A DNA stretch of 64,000 nt from Rhizobium giardinii bv. giardinii H152. GTDB lineage: Bacteria > Pseudomonadota > Alphaproteobacteria > Rhizobiales > Rhizobiaceae. Made by a program: the position numbers and the translations under genes. Positions 1 through 8,637 of the stretch are shown here, in pieces. The stretch is from contig NZ_KB902579.1 in NCBI RefSeq assembly GCF_000379605.1, forward strand, positions 447,748-511,747. Direction: 5' to 3'. The stretch's first letter is position 1, and each line of letters begins with the position of its first letter. The notes beneath the pieces are model-generated. The model did no database searches and was not told the DNA's origin. It saw only the letters and a program-made list of their open reading frames with translations.

Positions 1-122
1 CCGCGCGCACTCCAGCGGCGCGCGACTTCCTGCGTCAGAAGCGTCTTCACGTCGAGGTCGGCGGCGCGGATGGCGCACGCCGCACCGTCGCGCAGGCTCC
101 GAATCGCCGGCAGTTCCGTCAT
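1..122 (-). CDS. DUF455 ferritin-like protein, N-terminal fragment
   Basis: Only the first 40 codons are inside the window; the gene runs off the left edge. The visible start reads M-T-E-L-P-A-I-R-S-L-R-D-G-A, which resembles the N-terminus of the DUF455 (COG2833) ferritin-like proteins common in alphaproteobacteria; the family's function is not settled. Its ATG overlaps the TGA of the upstream peroxiredoxin gene in an ATGA arrangement (122-119), so the two are probably co-transcribed and translationally coupled. Family assignment rests on a short N-terminal match and is therefore moderate. Confidence 0.6.
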   Translation of the reverse strand, partial: MTELPAIRSLRDGAACAIRAADLDVKTLLTQEVARRWSAR

Positions 123-604
123 TTTCCGCCGCTTTCCGCTAGGTTTTTGGCCGCGGCCAGCACCTCTTCGGCATGCCCGGGAACCTTCACCTTTTCCCAG
201 ACCCGCCGGACGATGCCGTTTGCGTCGATCAGCACGGTGGTCCGCTCGACACCCATGTATTTCCTGCCATACATGCTTTTTTCGACCCAGACGCCATAGG
301 CGTTCAGGACTGCCTTTGCCTCATCGGCAGCGAGAATGACGGAAAGATCGTATTTCTTCGCGAACTTGTCGTGCTTCTTGACCGAATCGGGCGACATGCC
401 GATCACCACGGCCCCCGCGGCTGCGAAATCGCCCGCAAGCGCAGTGAAGGCAATGGATTCCGCCGTGCAGCCGCTGGTGTCGTCCTTCGGATAGAAGAAC
501 AGGACAACGGATTTCCCCCTGAATTGCGCCAGCGAGACGGTGCCGCCGCCATCACGGGGAAGCGTAAATTCCGGTGCTGATGCACCTTCTTCCAGATTCG
601 CCAT
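119..604 (-). CDS. bcp: Thioredoxin-dependent thiol peroxidase (Bcp/PrxQ family), 1-Cys form
   Basis: Cytosolic peroxiredoxin that reduces hydrogen peroxide and organic peroxides. The 161-residue protein has the AhpC/TSA fold signature: an FFYPKDDTSGCT motif holds the peroxidatic Cys46, and the C-terminal half has the usual GVWVEKSMYGRKYMG segment. It is the only cysteine in the protein. The second Cys that E. coli Bcp carries five residues later is absent, so it should work as a 1-Cys enzyme needing an external thiol. I chose the ATG at 604 because AAAAGGA lies about 7 nt upstream; an in-frame ATG at 628 would place that site inside the gene. The downstream DUF455 gene overlaps by 4 nt. Confidence 0.92.
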   Translation of the reverse strand: MANLEEGASAPEFTLPRDGGGTVSLAQFRGKSVVLFFYPKDDTSGCTAESIAFTALAGDFAAAGAVVIGMSPDSVKKHDKFAKKYDLSVILAADEAKAVLNAYGVWVEKSMYGRKYMGVERTTVLIDANGIVRRVWEKVKVPGHAEEVLAAAKNLAESGGK

Positions 605-968
605 GGATAATCCTTTTTTCTGCGCCATGTGCTGCGTCGGTTATCGCAAGAGGCTTATCGAATCCGACCCCGCCGCGTCCAGCGCCGAGTGGAACGCGTA
701 ATCCGACCGGAGAGCGAAGACGAGCCTGGCGGCAGACAGCGTTTGCCCTGCCGTTCTTCTTTAACTACTGTGAAACGGACACAAATGCCTCAGGGCGACG
801 CAGTGCCTGGTGGCATTTCCGGACGAATGTCCGAATGAAATCAGCCACGACAAGGTGCGCAAGATTCCTGTAGCAGGGTCTTGCTGCCTGGCGCGGCGGG
901 GCATTGTAACGGACTGGAAAAAGCGAGCGAATGAACTTTTTGACTATTCTGGGAGGCCGCCGGCCCTG
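605..968. other. Divergent intergenic region, bcp / AsmA-like gene
   Basis: This 364-nt stretch separates two divergent genes and should hold both promoters. I see a short inverted repeat (TCCGGACGAATGTCCGA, near 820-836) and no convincing RNA gene. In-frame start codons upstream of 969 (from 810) would shorten the gap, but the GGGAGG at 951-956 favours the start at 969. Confidence 0.4.
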
Positions 969-3900
969 ATGAGTGAAATCCGCGGCGAAAGGGTATCGTT
1001 TCGCAAGGAAGACATCGTCGCTTTGCATAATCTGCCGTCGGCGCAGGCGCATGACCCGTGCATCCTGCATGCGCCGCGCAAGCGCGGCATCACACATCTG
1101 GTGTTGACGACAATCACCATCGTTACAGCAATTGCCTTTCTTATCGGGGGAGTGCTGCTGGCGACGATCGAAGGCGGGTTGCTGGACGGACCGCTCAATG
1201 CGCGGGCGCAGACGGCTCTGAACGCGGCGATCGGCGACGGCTATCATGCCGAGGTCGGCAGCACGGTGTTGCGCTTGACGTCGAATGGCGGCCTCGCGCT
1301 CAAGGCGCAGGATGTCGCCCTCGTAGAAAATGCCTCCAACAAACGGCTGGTGACCACCAATTCCGTCTTTATCGAGATCGATCCGATGGCGCTTTTAAGC
1401 GGGCGGGTTGCCGTGTCGAGGCTGGAGGCAGAGGGAGCGACGCTTGATTCCTCCTTGCTGTCGCAGGGTAAACCGATCGATCTGACGACAATTCGCGTTG
1501 CCGATGTCGCCAGCGGACTGGAATTTGTTTTCAACCAGATGGACGGCATCGCGCAGTTGATCAGCCGCAGCAATACCGAATCCGTCAGGATCGCGGACCT
1601 GCAACTGTCTTTTTTGGGGCCACGCAACCGTGTCGTTCCGGTGGTCGTGGATGCCGTTGATTTCAAGCGCGGCAGTGACGGCTCGATGCAGATCGACGGG
1701 GTCTTCTTTGTCGCTGGTGAAGCCGCTGAACTGCACCTGCGCGCCAGCCGGCAGGCCGATCGCATTGCGCACCTTGATGGCGCAGTGACCGGACTGCCGC
1801 TTTCGGCGCTTCTGCACCGGGATGAGACTGCAACGGAACCCGCCTTCGGCATCAAGAGCGGCGCCGACCTGAGCATCACCGCGACGCGTGCTGACGATGG
1901 TGCGACGCCGACGCTGGAACTGAGAGCCCGGACTGGCGCGGGGGCGTTCGACGCTGGCGCATTCACCTCGGAGCTGAAGCAATCCGAGCTGAACGTCACC
2001 TATGACTTCGGCCGGGGCAGGATCGAAATTCTGCCGTCCATCGTACGGGTTGGTCGCTCGGCCTTTCCCTTTACCGGTGCGATCGCCGATCTCGACCACA
2101 TCGCGCCGGCCGGCAAGAAGGGCTTCTCGCTGGATATTCTGCTGCAGTCTGCCAGTTCCGCGCCTGTCGATGTCGATGAACCGCCGCTGATCTTCGACGC
2201 CAAGGCGCAAGGCCGGTTTCTGTCGGAGAGCCATGAGCTGGTCTTCGACGAACTTGCGGTATCGAGCAGGCTTGGCGCCGCAGCCGGTTCGCTTGCCATG
2301 ACCTTCGGCGAAATGTCGCCGCAGGTCAGCTTTGCGCTTGTCACGGACAAGTTGCAGTCGGCCGCGGTGAAGCAGCTTTGGCCCTGGTGGGTCGGGAAGA
2401 ACGCGCGTCGCTGGGTCGTCAACAATATCTACGGCGGAACCGTCACCAACGGCAGGATCGAAGTCTTCCTGCCGATGGGACGCGTTACCCGGACTGTCGG
2501 GCCGATCGATCTGAAAGGCGATGAACTCAACGTTCGCTTCGACATCGCGGACGCCCGCGTGAACATCGCCGGCGACATCCCGCCGCTGCGCGACGCGGCC
2601 GGAGCATTCACGCTGAAGGGCGAACATCTTGACGTGCGGATCGACCGGGGAACCGCCTATTTCCCATCCGGCCGCTCGGTAAGCCTGAAGGGCGGCAATT
2701 TCGTCATCCCGAACACCTATGAAAAGCCGCTGATCGCCGAAATGAAGCTGGACGTCGGCGGGCAGGCGGATGCGATCGCCGAACTCGTCAGCTACCGGCC
2801 CATCTCCGCCCTGCAGCGAACGCCGTTCAAGCCAGAGGATTTTTCGGGCAACATGACGGCGCAGGTCGGAGCGCGATTTGGGCTTGTGCGAGCACAAAAC
2901 CCACCCGAGCCGCAATGGCAGGCGCAGATGCTGCTCGACGGCGTGACCGTCAACAAGCCGATATCCGGACGTGCGATCTCCAACATCCAGGGGACGCTCA
3001 GGATCGATCCGCAGCAGGCGGTGTTGGAGGCGAAAGCCGACATCGATGGTGGGCCGATGGATATCTCGCTAGTCGAACCTGTCGGTGCCGGCAGTACCGT
3101 TACGCGAAAACGCGAAATTTCCGGGACGCTTAGGGAGGGGATGCTCGCCAAGCTGGCCCCCGGCCTGGCGCAGATCATCAGCGGACCTGTGTCGCTGGAC
3201 ATCCTGATTGACGAAAACGATCGCCACACGGTTTCGGCCGACTTCGGCAACGCGTCGATTTCGCTGCCCTGGATCGGCTGGTCGAAGGGCCCGGGGATCG
3301 CGGCAAAGGCGACGTTTTCGGCTTCGACCATCGACAGCGTCACGCAGATCGACAATCTGAAGCTGGACGGCGGTAGTTTTGGCGCGGATGGCAAGCTGGT
3401 GATCGATAAATCGGGGCTGATCTCCGGCCAGTTTTCGTCGGTGCGGCTGGCCCAGGACGACAATTATGCAGTCAGCGTCAAGCGCCAGAAGAATGGCTTT
3501 GCAATCAACGTCAACGGCAACGCCGCCGATATCCGACCGGTAATCGAACGTCTGCGCACCTCTTCCGGCAACGACACGATGGATTCCACGCGAATCTCCC
3601 TGGAGGCAAACCTGCAGCAGGTGATCGGATTCCATTCCGAAACCCTGTCGAACCTTGATCTGAAATATGTCGCACGGGGCAAGCAGATCGACGCCGTCAA
3701 TCTCTCCGCGGTCACCGATAGCGGCCAGGCGGTCGTGGCCAGGCTCACGCAAAACGGTCCGGACAGTATTCTGGAGGTGACCAGCGGCGACGCCGGATCG
3801 CTGGCCCTGTTCGCAAATATCTACAGCAACATGCGCGGCGGCCTGTTGAACGTGAAGCTGCGCGACAGGGGCGCCAGTTCCTGGCGGGGAATTGTCGATA

Positions 3901-4361
3901 TCCGCAAGTTTTCGCTTGTCAACGAAGCTCGGCTGCAATCGATCGTTTCGACGCCAACCGGCGCCGATGGCCGAAGCCTGAACCAGGCGGTGAAAAGGGA
4001 CATCGACGTCAGTTCGGCGCGTTTCGAACGGGGTTTCGCAAATGTGATGCTCGACGACGGGCTGATCGCGGTCGACGGCGGGGTGGTCCGTGGCAATGAC
4101 ATCGGCGCGACCTTCCAGGGCACGGTGCGCGACAAGAACGGCAATATGGACATGACCGGCACGTTCATGCCGGCTTACGGACTGAACCGGTTGTTCGGTG
4201 AACTGCCGCTGATCGGCGTGCTTCTCGGCAACGGCCGCGACCGCGGCCTGCTCGGGATCACCTTCAAGCTGACGGGACCGTTCGTAAAGCCGAACCTGAC
4301 GATCAACCCGTTGTCGATCATTGCGCCCGGGGTATTCCGCAGCATTTTCGAATTCCAATAA
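969..4361 (+). CDS. YhdP/AsmA-like envelope protein (DUF3971 plus AsmA C-terminal region)
   Basis: Large (1130-residue) inner-membrane-anchored protein. A basic, cytosolic N-terminus (HAPRKRG) is followed by one transmembrane helix at about residues 43-64, then a long, beta-rich periplasmic part of repeated amphipathic strands. The C-terminal segment (DIGATFQGTVRDKNGNMDMTG, then GLNRLFGELPLIGVLLG) is typical of the AsmA C-terminal region in YhdP/TamB-like proteins. Members of this superfamily are thought to bridge the periplasm and carry phospholipids to the outer membrane; that role is inferred here. Start at 969 is supported by GGGAGG at 951-956; an in-frame start at 810 would add 53 residues. 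The gene ends at a bidirectional terminator shared with tyrS. Confidence 0.8.
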   Translation: MSEIRGERVSFRKEDIVALHNLPSAQAHDPCILHAPRKRGITHLVLTTITIVTAIAFLIGGVLLATIEGGLLDGPLNARAQTALNAAIGDGYHAEVGSTVLRLTSNGGLALKAQDVALVENASNKRLVTTNSVFIEIDPMALLSGRVAVSRLEAEGATLDSSLLSQGKPIDLTTIRVADVASGLEFVFNQMDGIAQLISRSNTESVRIADLQLSFLGPRNRVVPVVVDAVDFKRGSDGSMQIDGVFFVAGEAAELHLRASRQADRIAHLDGAVTGLPLSALLHRDETATEPAFGIKSGADLSITATRADDGATPTLELRARTGAGAFDAGAFTSELKQSELNVTYDFGRGRIEILPSIVRVGRSAFPFTGAIADLDHIAPAGKKGFSLDILLQSASSAPVDVDEPPLIFDAKAQGRFLSESHELVFDELAVSSRLGAAAGSLAMTFGEMSPQVSFALVTDKLQSAAVKQLWPWWVGKNARRWVVNNIYGGTVTNGRIEVFLPMGRVTRTVGPIDLKGDELNVRFDIADARVNIAGDIPPLRDAAGAFTLKGEHLDVRIDRGTAYFPSGRSVSLKGGNFVIPNTYEKPLIAEMKLDVGGQADAIAELVSYRPISALQRTPFKPEDFSGNMTAQVGARFGLVRAQNPPEPQWQAQMLLDGVTVNKPISGRAISNIQGTLRIDPQQAVLEAKADIDGGPMDISLVEPVGAGSTVTRKREISGTLREGMLAKLAPGLAQIISGPVSLDILIDENDRHTVSADFGNASISLPWIGWSKGPGIAAKATFSASTIDSVTQIDNLKLDGGSFGADGKLVIDKSGLISGQFSSVRLAQDDNYAVSVKRQKNGFAINVNGNAADIRPVIERLRTSSGNDTMDSTRISLEANLQQVIGFHSETLSNLDLKYVARGKQIDAVNLSAVTDSGQAVVARLTQNGPDSILEVTSGDAGSLALFANIYSNMRGGLLNVKLRDRGASSWRGIVDIRKFSLVNEARLQSIVSTPTGADGRSLNQAVKRDIDVSSARFERGFANVMLDDGLIAVDGGVVRGNDIGATFQGTVRDKNGNMDMTGTFMPAYGLNRLFGELPLIGVLLGNGRDRGLLGITFKLTGPFVKPNLTINPLSIIAPGVFRSIFEFQ

Positions 4362-4388
4362 GAAACCGGCGGGATCGCCGCCGGTTTC
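4362..4388. terminator. Bidirectional terminator between AsmA-like gene and tyrS
   Basis: A perfect 11-bp stem GAAACCGGCGG (4362-4372) / CCGCCGGTTTC (4378-4388) with a GATCG loop starts directly after the stop codon of the plus-strand gene. It lies 27 nt past the tyrS stop on the minus strand, so it can serve both convergent genes. Confidence 0.8.
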
Positions 4389-4415
4389 GCAGTGATTGCA
4401 CGATGCTGCCGCCGA

Positions 4416-5669
4416 TCAGGCGGGCCGGACGAGAATGTGCTTCTTCTTGCCGAGCGACAGCTTGATGACATTTTCGACGGTGATCTCGCCTGTGCCGATC
4501 ACCTGCCGGTCGTCACTGACCACCTTGTCGTTGACGCGGACTGCGCCGTCTTTCAGGAACTGCCGGACCTTGCCGTTGGATTCCGCCAGGCCGGCACGCA
4601 CGAACAGCGAAAGAACGCCGACGCCGGCTTCGAGCTCTGCCGCCGGCACGTCGATCGACGGCAGGTTCTCGGCAAGCGCGCCTTCCTCGAAGGTCTTGCG
4701 CGCGGTTTCGGCGGCTTCCTCGGCGGCAGCGCGGCCATGCAGCATCGCCGTGATCTCGGTCGCGAGGATCTTCTTGACCTCGTTGATTTCCGCGCCGCCG
4801 AGTTGCGACAGGCGGGCGATTTCGCTCATCGGCAGTGTCGTGTAGAGCTTGAGGAAGCGCGACACGTCGGCATCCAACGTGTTGCGCCAGTATTGCCAGA
4901 AGTCGTAGGCCGACAGCATATCCGGGTTGAGCCAGATCGCGCCGTTGACCGACTTGCCCATCTTGGCACCCGAAGAGGTGGTGAGCAGCGGCGAAGTCAG
5001 CGCGTAAAGCTGCGGCGTGCCCATGCGGTGGCCGAGATCGATGCCGTTGACGATGTTGCCCCACTGGTCGGAGCCCCCCATCTGCAAGCGGCAGCCGGTA
5101 CGCTTGTAGAGCTCGACGAAGTCGTAGGCCTGCAGGATCATGTAGTTGAATTCCAGGAAAGACAGCGACTGTTCGCGGTCGAGCCTCGTCTTGACGCTGT
5201 CGAAGGCGAGCATGCGGTTGACCGAGAAATGACGGCCGACATCGCGCAGGAATTCGAGATAGTTGATGCCGAGCAACCAGTCGGCATTGTTGATCATCAG
5301 GGCATCCTTGGGCCCTTCGCCGTAGGTCAGGTAGTTGGAGAACACCGTTTTGATGCTGGCGATGTTGGCGGCAATCGTTTCCGGCGTCATCAGCTGGCGT
5401 GCCTCGTCCTTGAAGGACGGGTCGCCGACCATGCCGGTGCCGCCGCCCATCAGCGAGATCGGCCGGTGGCCGGTGGCCTGCAGCCAGTGCAGCATCATGA
5501 TCTGGATGAGACCCCCGGCATGCAGGCTGGGCGCTGTCGGATCGAACCCGATATAGGCCGTCACGATCTCCTTGTTGAACAGCGCATCCAGCCCGGCGTC
5601 GTCGGACGTCTGGTGGATGAAACCGCGTTCCTGGAGGGTGTGAAGGAAATCGGACTTGAACTCGGACAT
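4416..5669 (-). CDS. tyrS: Tyrosyl-tRNA synthetase
   Basis: Charges tRNA-Tyr with tyrosine (class I aminoacyl-tRNA synthetase). The 417-residue protein has the TyrRS Rossmann core with [15 protein letters not shown], where HAGG stands in the HIGH position, the tyrosine-site [10 protein letters not shown] motif, and KMGKS as the KMSKS loop. The C-terminal ~60 residues form an S4 RNA-binding domain ([14 protein letters not shown]). I chose the ATG at 5669, preceded by AGAGACAGG; an upstream in-frame start at 5753 adds 28 poorly conserved-looking residues and would intrude on the divergent promoter region shared with anmK. Length is normal for bacterial TyrRS. Confidence 0.97.
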   Translation of the reverse strand: MSEFKSDFLHTLQERGFIHQTSDDAGLDALFNKEIVTAYIGFDPTAPSLHAGGLIQIMMLHWLQATGHRPISLMGGGTGMVGDPSFKDEARQLMTPETIAANIASIKTVFSNYLTYGEGPKDALMINNADWLLGINYLEFLRDVGRHFSVNRMLAFDSVKTRLDREQSLSFLEFNYMILQAYDFVELYKRTGCRLQMGGSDQWGNIVNGIDLGHRMGTPQLYALTSPLLTTSSGAKMGKSVNGAIWLNPDMLSAYDFWQYWRNTLDADVSRFLKLYTTLPMSEIARLSQLGGAEINEVKKILATEITAMLHGRAAAEEAAETARKTFEEGALAENLPSIDVPAAELEAGVGVLSLFVRAGLAESNGKVRQFLKDGAVRVNDKVVSDDRQVIGTGEITVENVIKLSLGKKKHILVRPA

Positions 5670-5798
5670 GACCTGTCTCTTTCGGTGGGCTGTTTGGATT
5701 AACGCTTGTTGGATATGTGCGCGGCGTTTAGCACTGTTTGTTGAAAAGTGCACCTGTCTGCGTCGGGAATGTTTAGGGCCTGCGAGTTTGGAACGCTG

Positions 5799-6944
5799 AT
5801 GACCAAGACCATAAGAACGGCCATCGGCCTGATGAGCGGCACGAGCATGGATGGCATCGACATCGCGCTCCTTCGCACCGACGGCGAAAACGTCGTCGAA
5901 CGCGGACCATCCATGGGCATAGCGTATGAGCAGTCTTTCCGCGACCGACTGAAGCAGGCCTTGGTTGCAGCACGGGATTTGACCGACAGGACGGCGCGGC
6001 CGGGCGACCTCGGTGCGGTAGAGCGAAACCTGACGTTACGGCATGCCGTGGCGGTAAGCGATTTTCTGTATCGGCATGATCTGTCGCCTGGCGAGATCGA
6101 TGTGATCGGCTTTCACGGGCAGACCGTTCTCCATCGTCCGGATGAGGCGCTCACCGTGCAACTTGGCGACGGCGCACTTCTTGCGCAGGCGACCGGCATT
6201 CCGGTCGTCTACGACATGCGCGCCAACGACATGGTCCACGGCGGGCAGGGCGCGCCGCTCATTCCCGTCTACCACGCCGCACTCTCTGCAAGCGCAGGCC
6301 AGGCATTGCCGACGGTATTCGTCAATATCGGCGGCATCTCCAATCTCACCTTTATCGGCAGGAACGGAGAGATCGTGGCCTATGACAGCGGGCCGGGAAA
6401 TACGCTGATCGACCAGTGGGTGGAAATGCATACGGGCGCCGCTTACGACCAGGGCGGGGAAATCGCCAGCACCGGAAAGGTGTTGCCGAGCCTGGCCGAT
6501 CGCTATCTCGGCAGCTCCTTCTTTTCCTCCAACCAGCGCCGATCGCTGGATCGCAATGATTTCCTGCCGCCGCAGAAGGGCGAGGCCGGGCTGGCGGACG
6601 GTGCGCGCACGCTTGCCCATGTCACGGCCGCCGCCATTCTGAAATCGGCAAAGCATCTTCCCGAGCCACCAGCGCTCTACATCGTCTGCGGCGGCGGGCG
6701 GTTGAACCGTGTCATCATGCAGGATCTCCTTGACCTTGCCCGGGTACAGAACGCGACGGTCATCGCCGCGGAGGAGGCCGGTTTCGATGGGGACGCCATG
6801 GAGGCGGAAGCCTGGGCCTATCTCGCTGTTCGCTCTTTGCTGAACCGGCCGCTGACCTTCCCGGGTACGACGGGCGTCGCCGCTGCGGTCACCGGCGGCA
6901 TGCTCTGCATGCCCGAGAAATCGGGGCTCTTGCGCCCCGATTAA
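5799..6944 (+). CDS. anmK: Anhydro-N-acetylmuramic acid kinase
   Basis: Phosphorylates 1,6-anhydro-MurNAc to MurNAc-6-phosphate with cleavage of the anhydro ring, in cytosolic recycling of peptidoglycan. The 381-residue protein starts with the family hallmark [12 protein letters not shown], has the sugar-kinase [11 protein letters not shown] segment, an NIGGISNLT strand and [11 protein letters not shown], and a C-terminal CGGGRLN motif. The ATG at 5799 places the hallmark near residue 12, as in relatives; an ATG at 5748 is in frame but adds residues not expected in the family. The gene is divergent from tyrS with 129 nt between the starts. Confidence 0.95.
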   Translation: MTKTIRTAIGLMSGTSMDGIDIALLRTDGENVVERGPSMGIAYEQSFRDRLKQALVAARDLTDRTARPGDLGAVERNLTLRHAVAVSDFLYRHDLSPGEIDVIGFHGQTVLHRPDEALTVQLGDGALLAQATGIPVVYDMRANDMVHGGQGAPLIPVYHAALSASAGQALPTVFVNIGGISNLTFIGRNGEIVAYDSGPGNTLIDQWVEMHTGAAYDQGGEIASTGKVLPSLADRYLGSSFFSSNQRRSLDRNDFLPPQKGEAGLADGARTLAHVTAAAILKSAKHLPEPPALYIVCGGGRLNRVIMQDLLDLARVQNATVIAAEEAGFDGDAMEAEAWAYLAVRSLLNRPLTFPGTTGVAAAVTGGMLCMPEKSGLLRPD

Positions 6945-7059
6945 CGTTTTCCTGACTCATTGCTCGATGCAGATCACCGATCTTGAATCTGATTTGCAGC
7001 CCTTGGAAATCCCTTCGATCCGAGGGAAGATCATCCCGCTCTAACTCTTGGGGGGTCTC

Positions 7060-7533
7060 ATGGAAAATCACGAGCCGTTTCTGCGCGAGGCGATTGCGCT
7101 CTCGAAATCCGCGATGGCAAACGGCGACGAACCGTTTGGCTCAGTACTGGTGAAGGACGGCGAAGTCATCCTGCGCGCCGAAAACAGCGTCTTCACCGGC
7201 CACGATATGACAAATCACGCCGAGATGAACCTGGTTAAACTGGCGGCGCAGCATTACGACCCTGCTTTTCTCGCTGACTGCACGCTCTACGCGAGCACCG
7301 AACCGTGCGCGATGTGCGCCGGGGCGATCTACTGGTCGGGTATCGGGTGTGTGGTGTTTGCGTGCTCCGAAACGCGGCTCGGCGAAATTGCCGGGATCGG
7401 GTTAAATGTGCCCAGCCGGGCAGTGTTGGAGACGGGCGCGCGTGCCGTCGCTGTGGTCGGCCCGACGAACCTCGAAGACGAAGCCGCCGAAGTCCACCAG
7501 GAATTCTGGCCGAAGCATCTGGGCAAGGTTTAG
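7060..7533 (+). CDS. Nucleoside/guanine deaminase of the CMP-dCMP deaminase family
   Basis: Zinc-dependent deaminase of 157 residues. The metal site is complete: HAEMN (His ligand and catalytic Glu) and EPCAMCAGAIYW (the PCxxC pair). The GAIYW stretch directly after the second Cys resembles GuaD-type guanine deaminases more than TadA, whose motif continues differently. Substrate therefore is probably a free purine such as guanine; this is inference. The ATG at 7060 follows a run of G (7050-7055); an in-frame TTG at 7048 is less likely. Stand-alone gene downstream of anmK on the same strand with 115 nt between them. Confidence 0.85.
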   Translation: MENHEPFLREAIALSKSAMANGDEPFGSVLVKDGEVILRAENSVFTGHDMTNHAEMNLVKLAAQHYDPAFLADCTLYASTEPCAMCAGAIYWSGIGCVVFACSETRLGEIAGIGLNVPSRAVLETGARAVAVVGPTNLEDEAAEVHQEFWPKHLGKV

Positions 7534-7549
7534 GCTCGGGGCTCATTGA

Positions 7550-7665
7550 CTAGAGCCGGAAGGTAACGGCGGCTGCGATGGAGGAATGTGTGGGGCGATA
7601 CGCCGCCAGTCCCTGAGCTTTGTGAACAGGTTCTCGATCTTGTGGCGGCGACAGGCCGGGAGCAG
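7550..7665 (-). pseudogene. IS5-family transposase remnant (3' end)
   Basis: Reading the minus strand, 7647 downwards encodes R-H-K-I-E-N-L-F-T-K-L-R-D-W-R-R-I-A, the C-terminal signature of IS5-type DDE transposases. After about 7597 the frame shifts and resumes as T-H-S-S-I-A-A-A-V-T-F-R-L followed by a TAG stop (7552-7550), matching the usual AHTFFSAI..AAVVIFWL tail. About seven codons plus the frame have been lost between the two pieces. No transposase start, inverted repeat or intact element is visible. This is a fossil, not an active gene. Confidence 0.7.
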
Positions 7666-7699
7666 CGGTAGACCCAGGTGTGACGATCATCAGCAAATG

Positions 7700-7726
7700 A
7701 AAAGGCCGGAAACGACCCGGCCTTTT
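7700..7726 (-). terminator. Terminator of the alpha/beta hydrolase gene
   Basis: A 10-bp perfect stem AAAAGGCCGG (7700-7709) / CCGGCCTTTT (7717-7726) lies 7 nt past the stop codon of the minus-strand hydrolase and ends in TTTT when read on either strand. It can also stop transcription from the plus strand. Confidence 0.8.
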
Positions 7727-7732
7727 GAGATC

Positions 7733-8410
7733 TCAGCGGATGCGCTTGGCTGCCGGCTCCGGGGTCAATTCGCCGTTCAGCCGCCGGTCGAGATAATCCT
7801 CGCATTCGGCCATCAGCGCATCGACCTGGCCGTTGAAGAAGTGGTTCGCGCCCGGCACGGTCCTGTGGGTGATCAGGATGCCCTTCTGCGCCTTCAGCTT
7901 GTCGACCAGGTTGTTGACGTCCTTTTCCGGCGCCACCTTGTCGAGATCGCCATTGATGATCAGGCCGGATGACGGGCAGGGCGCCAGGAACGAAAAGTCG
8001 TAGGTATTCGGCTGCGGTGCGATCGACATGAAGCCTTCGATCTCCGGCCGGCGCATCAGAAGCTGCATGCCGATCCACGCCCCGAACGAATAGCCGGCAA
8101 CCCAACAGCTCTTTGAATCCGGGTGCATGCTCTGGACCCAGTCGAGTGCGGAAGCTGCATCGGACAGTTCGCCGGCGCCGTGGTCGAATTCGCCCTGGCT
8201 GCGGCCGATCGAACGGAAATTGAAGCGCAACGTGGTGAAGCCGCGCTTCTGGAACATGTAGAACAGCTGATAGACGATCTGGTTGTTCATCGTCCCGCCG
8301 AATTGCGGATGCGGGTGCAGGACGATGGCGATCGGGGCGTTCTTCTGCTTGGACGGCTGGTAACGGCCTTCGAGGCGACCGGCCGGTCCGTTGAAGATGA
8401 TTTCGGGCAT
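7733..8410 (-). CDS. Alpha/beta hydrolase (COG2945-like)
   Basis: Predicted 225-residue cytosolic serine hydrolase. It shows VLHPHPQFGGTMNN (oxyanion region), the nucleophile elbow GYSFGA, an acid in NGDLDKVAP and the catalytic His in GANHFF. This order fits the COG2945 'alpha/beta superfamily hydrolase' group found widely in alphaproteobacteria; the substrate is unknown. The ATG at 8410 has GGAGAG 6 nt upstream; the in-frame ATG at 8446 lacks this. The gene stands alone, divergent from the suf operon, and ends at a strong terminator. Confidence 0.85.
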   Translation of the reverse strand: MPEIIFNGPAGRLEGRYQPSKQKNAPIAIVLHPHPQFGGTMNNQIVYQLFYMFQKRGFTTLRFNFRSIGRSQGEFDHGAGELSDAASALDWVQSMHPDSKSCWVAGYSFGAWIGMQLLMRRPEIEGFMSIAPQPNTYDFSFLAPCPSSGLIINGDLDKVAPEKDVNNLVDKLKAQKGILITHRTVPGANHFFNGQVDALMAECEDYLDRRLNGELTPEPAAKRIR

Positions 8411-8466
8411 TGGCTCTCCGGGCATGTTTATGGCACTAAAAAACACGTTCCGAGGCTTCAGCAGTC

Positions 8467-8516
8467 TTGACGAAAGCAGTCAGCTTTTTTAAAACGTAGT
8501 TTAGAACCATTCAAAA
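8467..8516 (+). promoter_or_regulatory. suf operon promoter with IRO (RirA-type) and ICE (Irr-type) boxes
   Basis: Seen: TGACGAAAGCAGTCA at 8468-8482 fits TGA-N9-TCA, the IRO box consensus for RirA in rhizobia. TTTAGAACCATTCAAAA at 8500-8516 matches the Irr iron-control element TTTAGAA-N3-TTCTAAA at 13 of 14 defined bases. A possible -35 TTGACG (8467-8472) and -10 TAAAAC (8490-8495) are 17 bp apart, so the IRO box would cover the -35 and the ICE box would sit around the transcription start. Both positions suit repression. Promoter elements are inferred; the two boxes are direct sequence matches. Confidence 0.65.
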
Positions 8517-8637
8517 CTTTGACACGGTCTTTCCGTGACGAGTGTCGTCTCTTACGGCAAGCGACGCGAAAATTTCAAGGAAAATGCACCGGCCGCTGCC
8601 TTTAACATGGCAACCGGTCGTTCTTTGGCAAGGGAAC

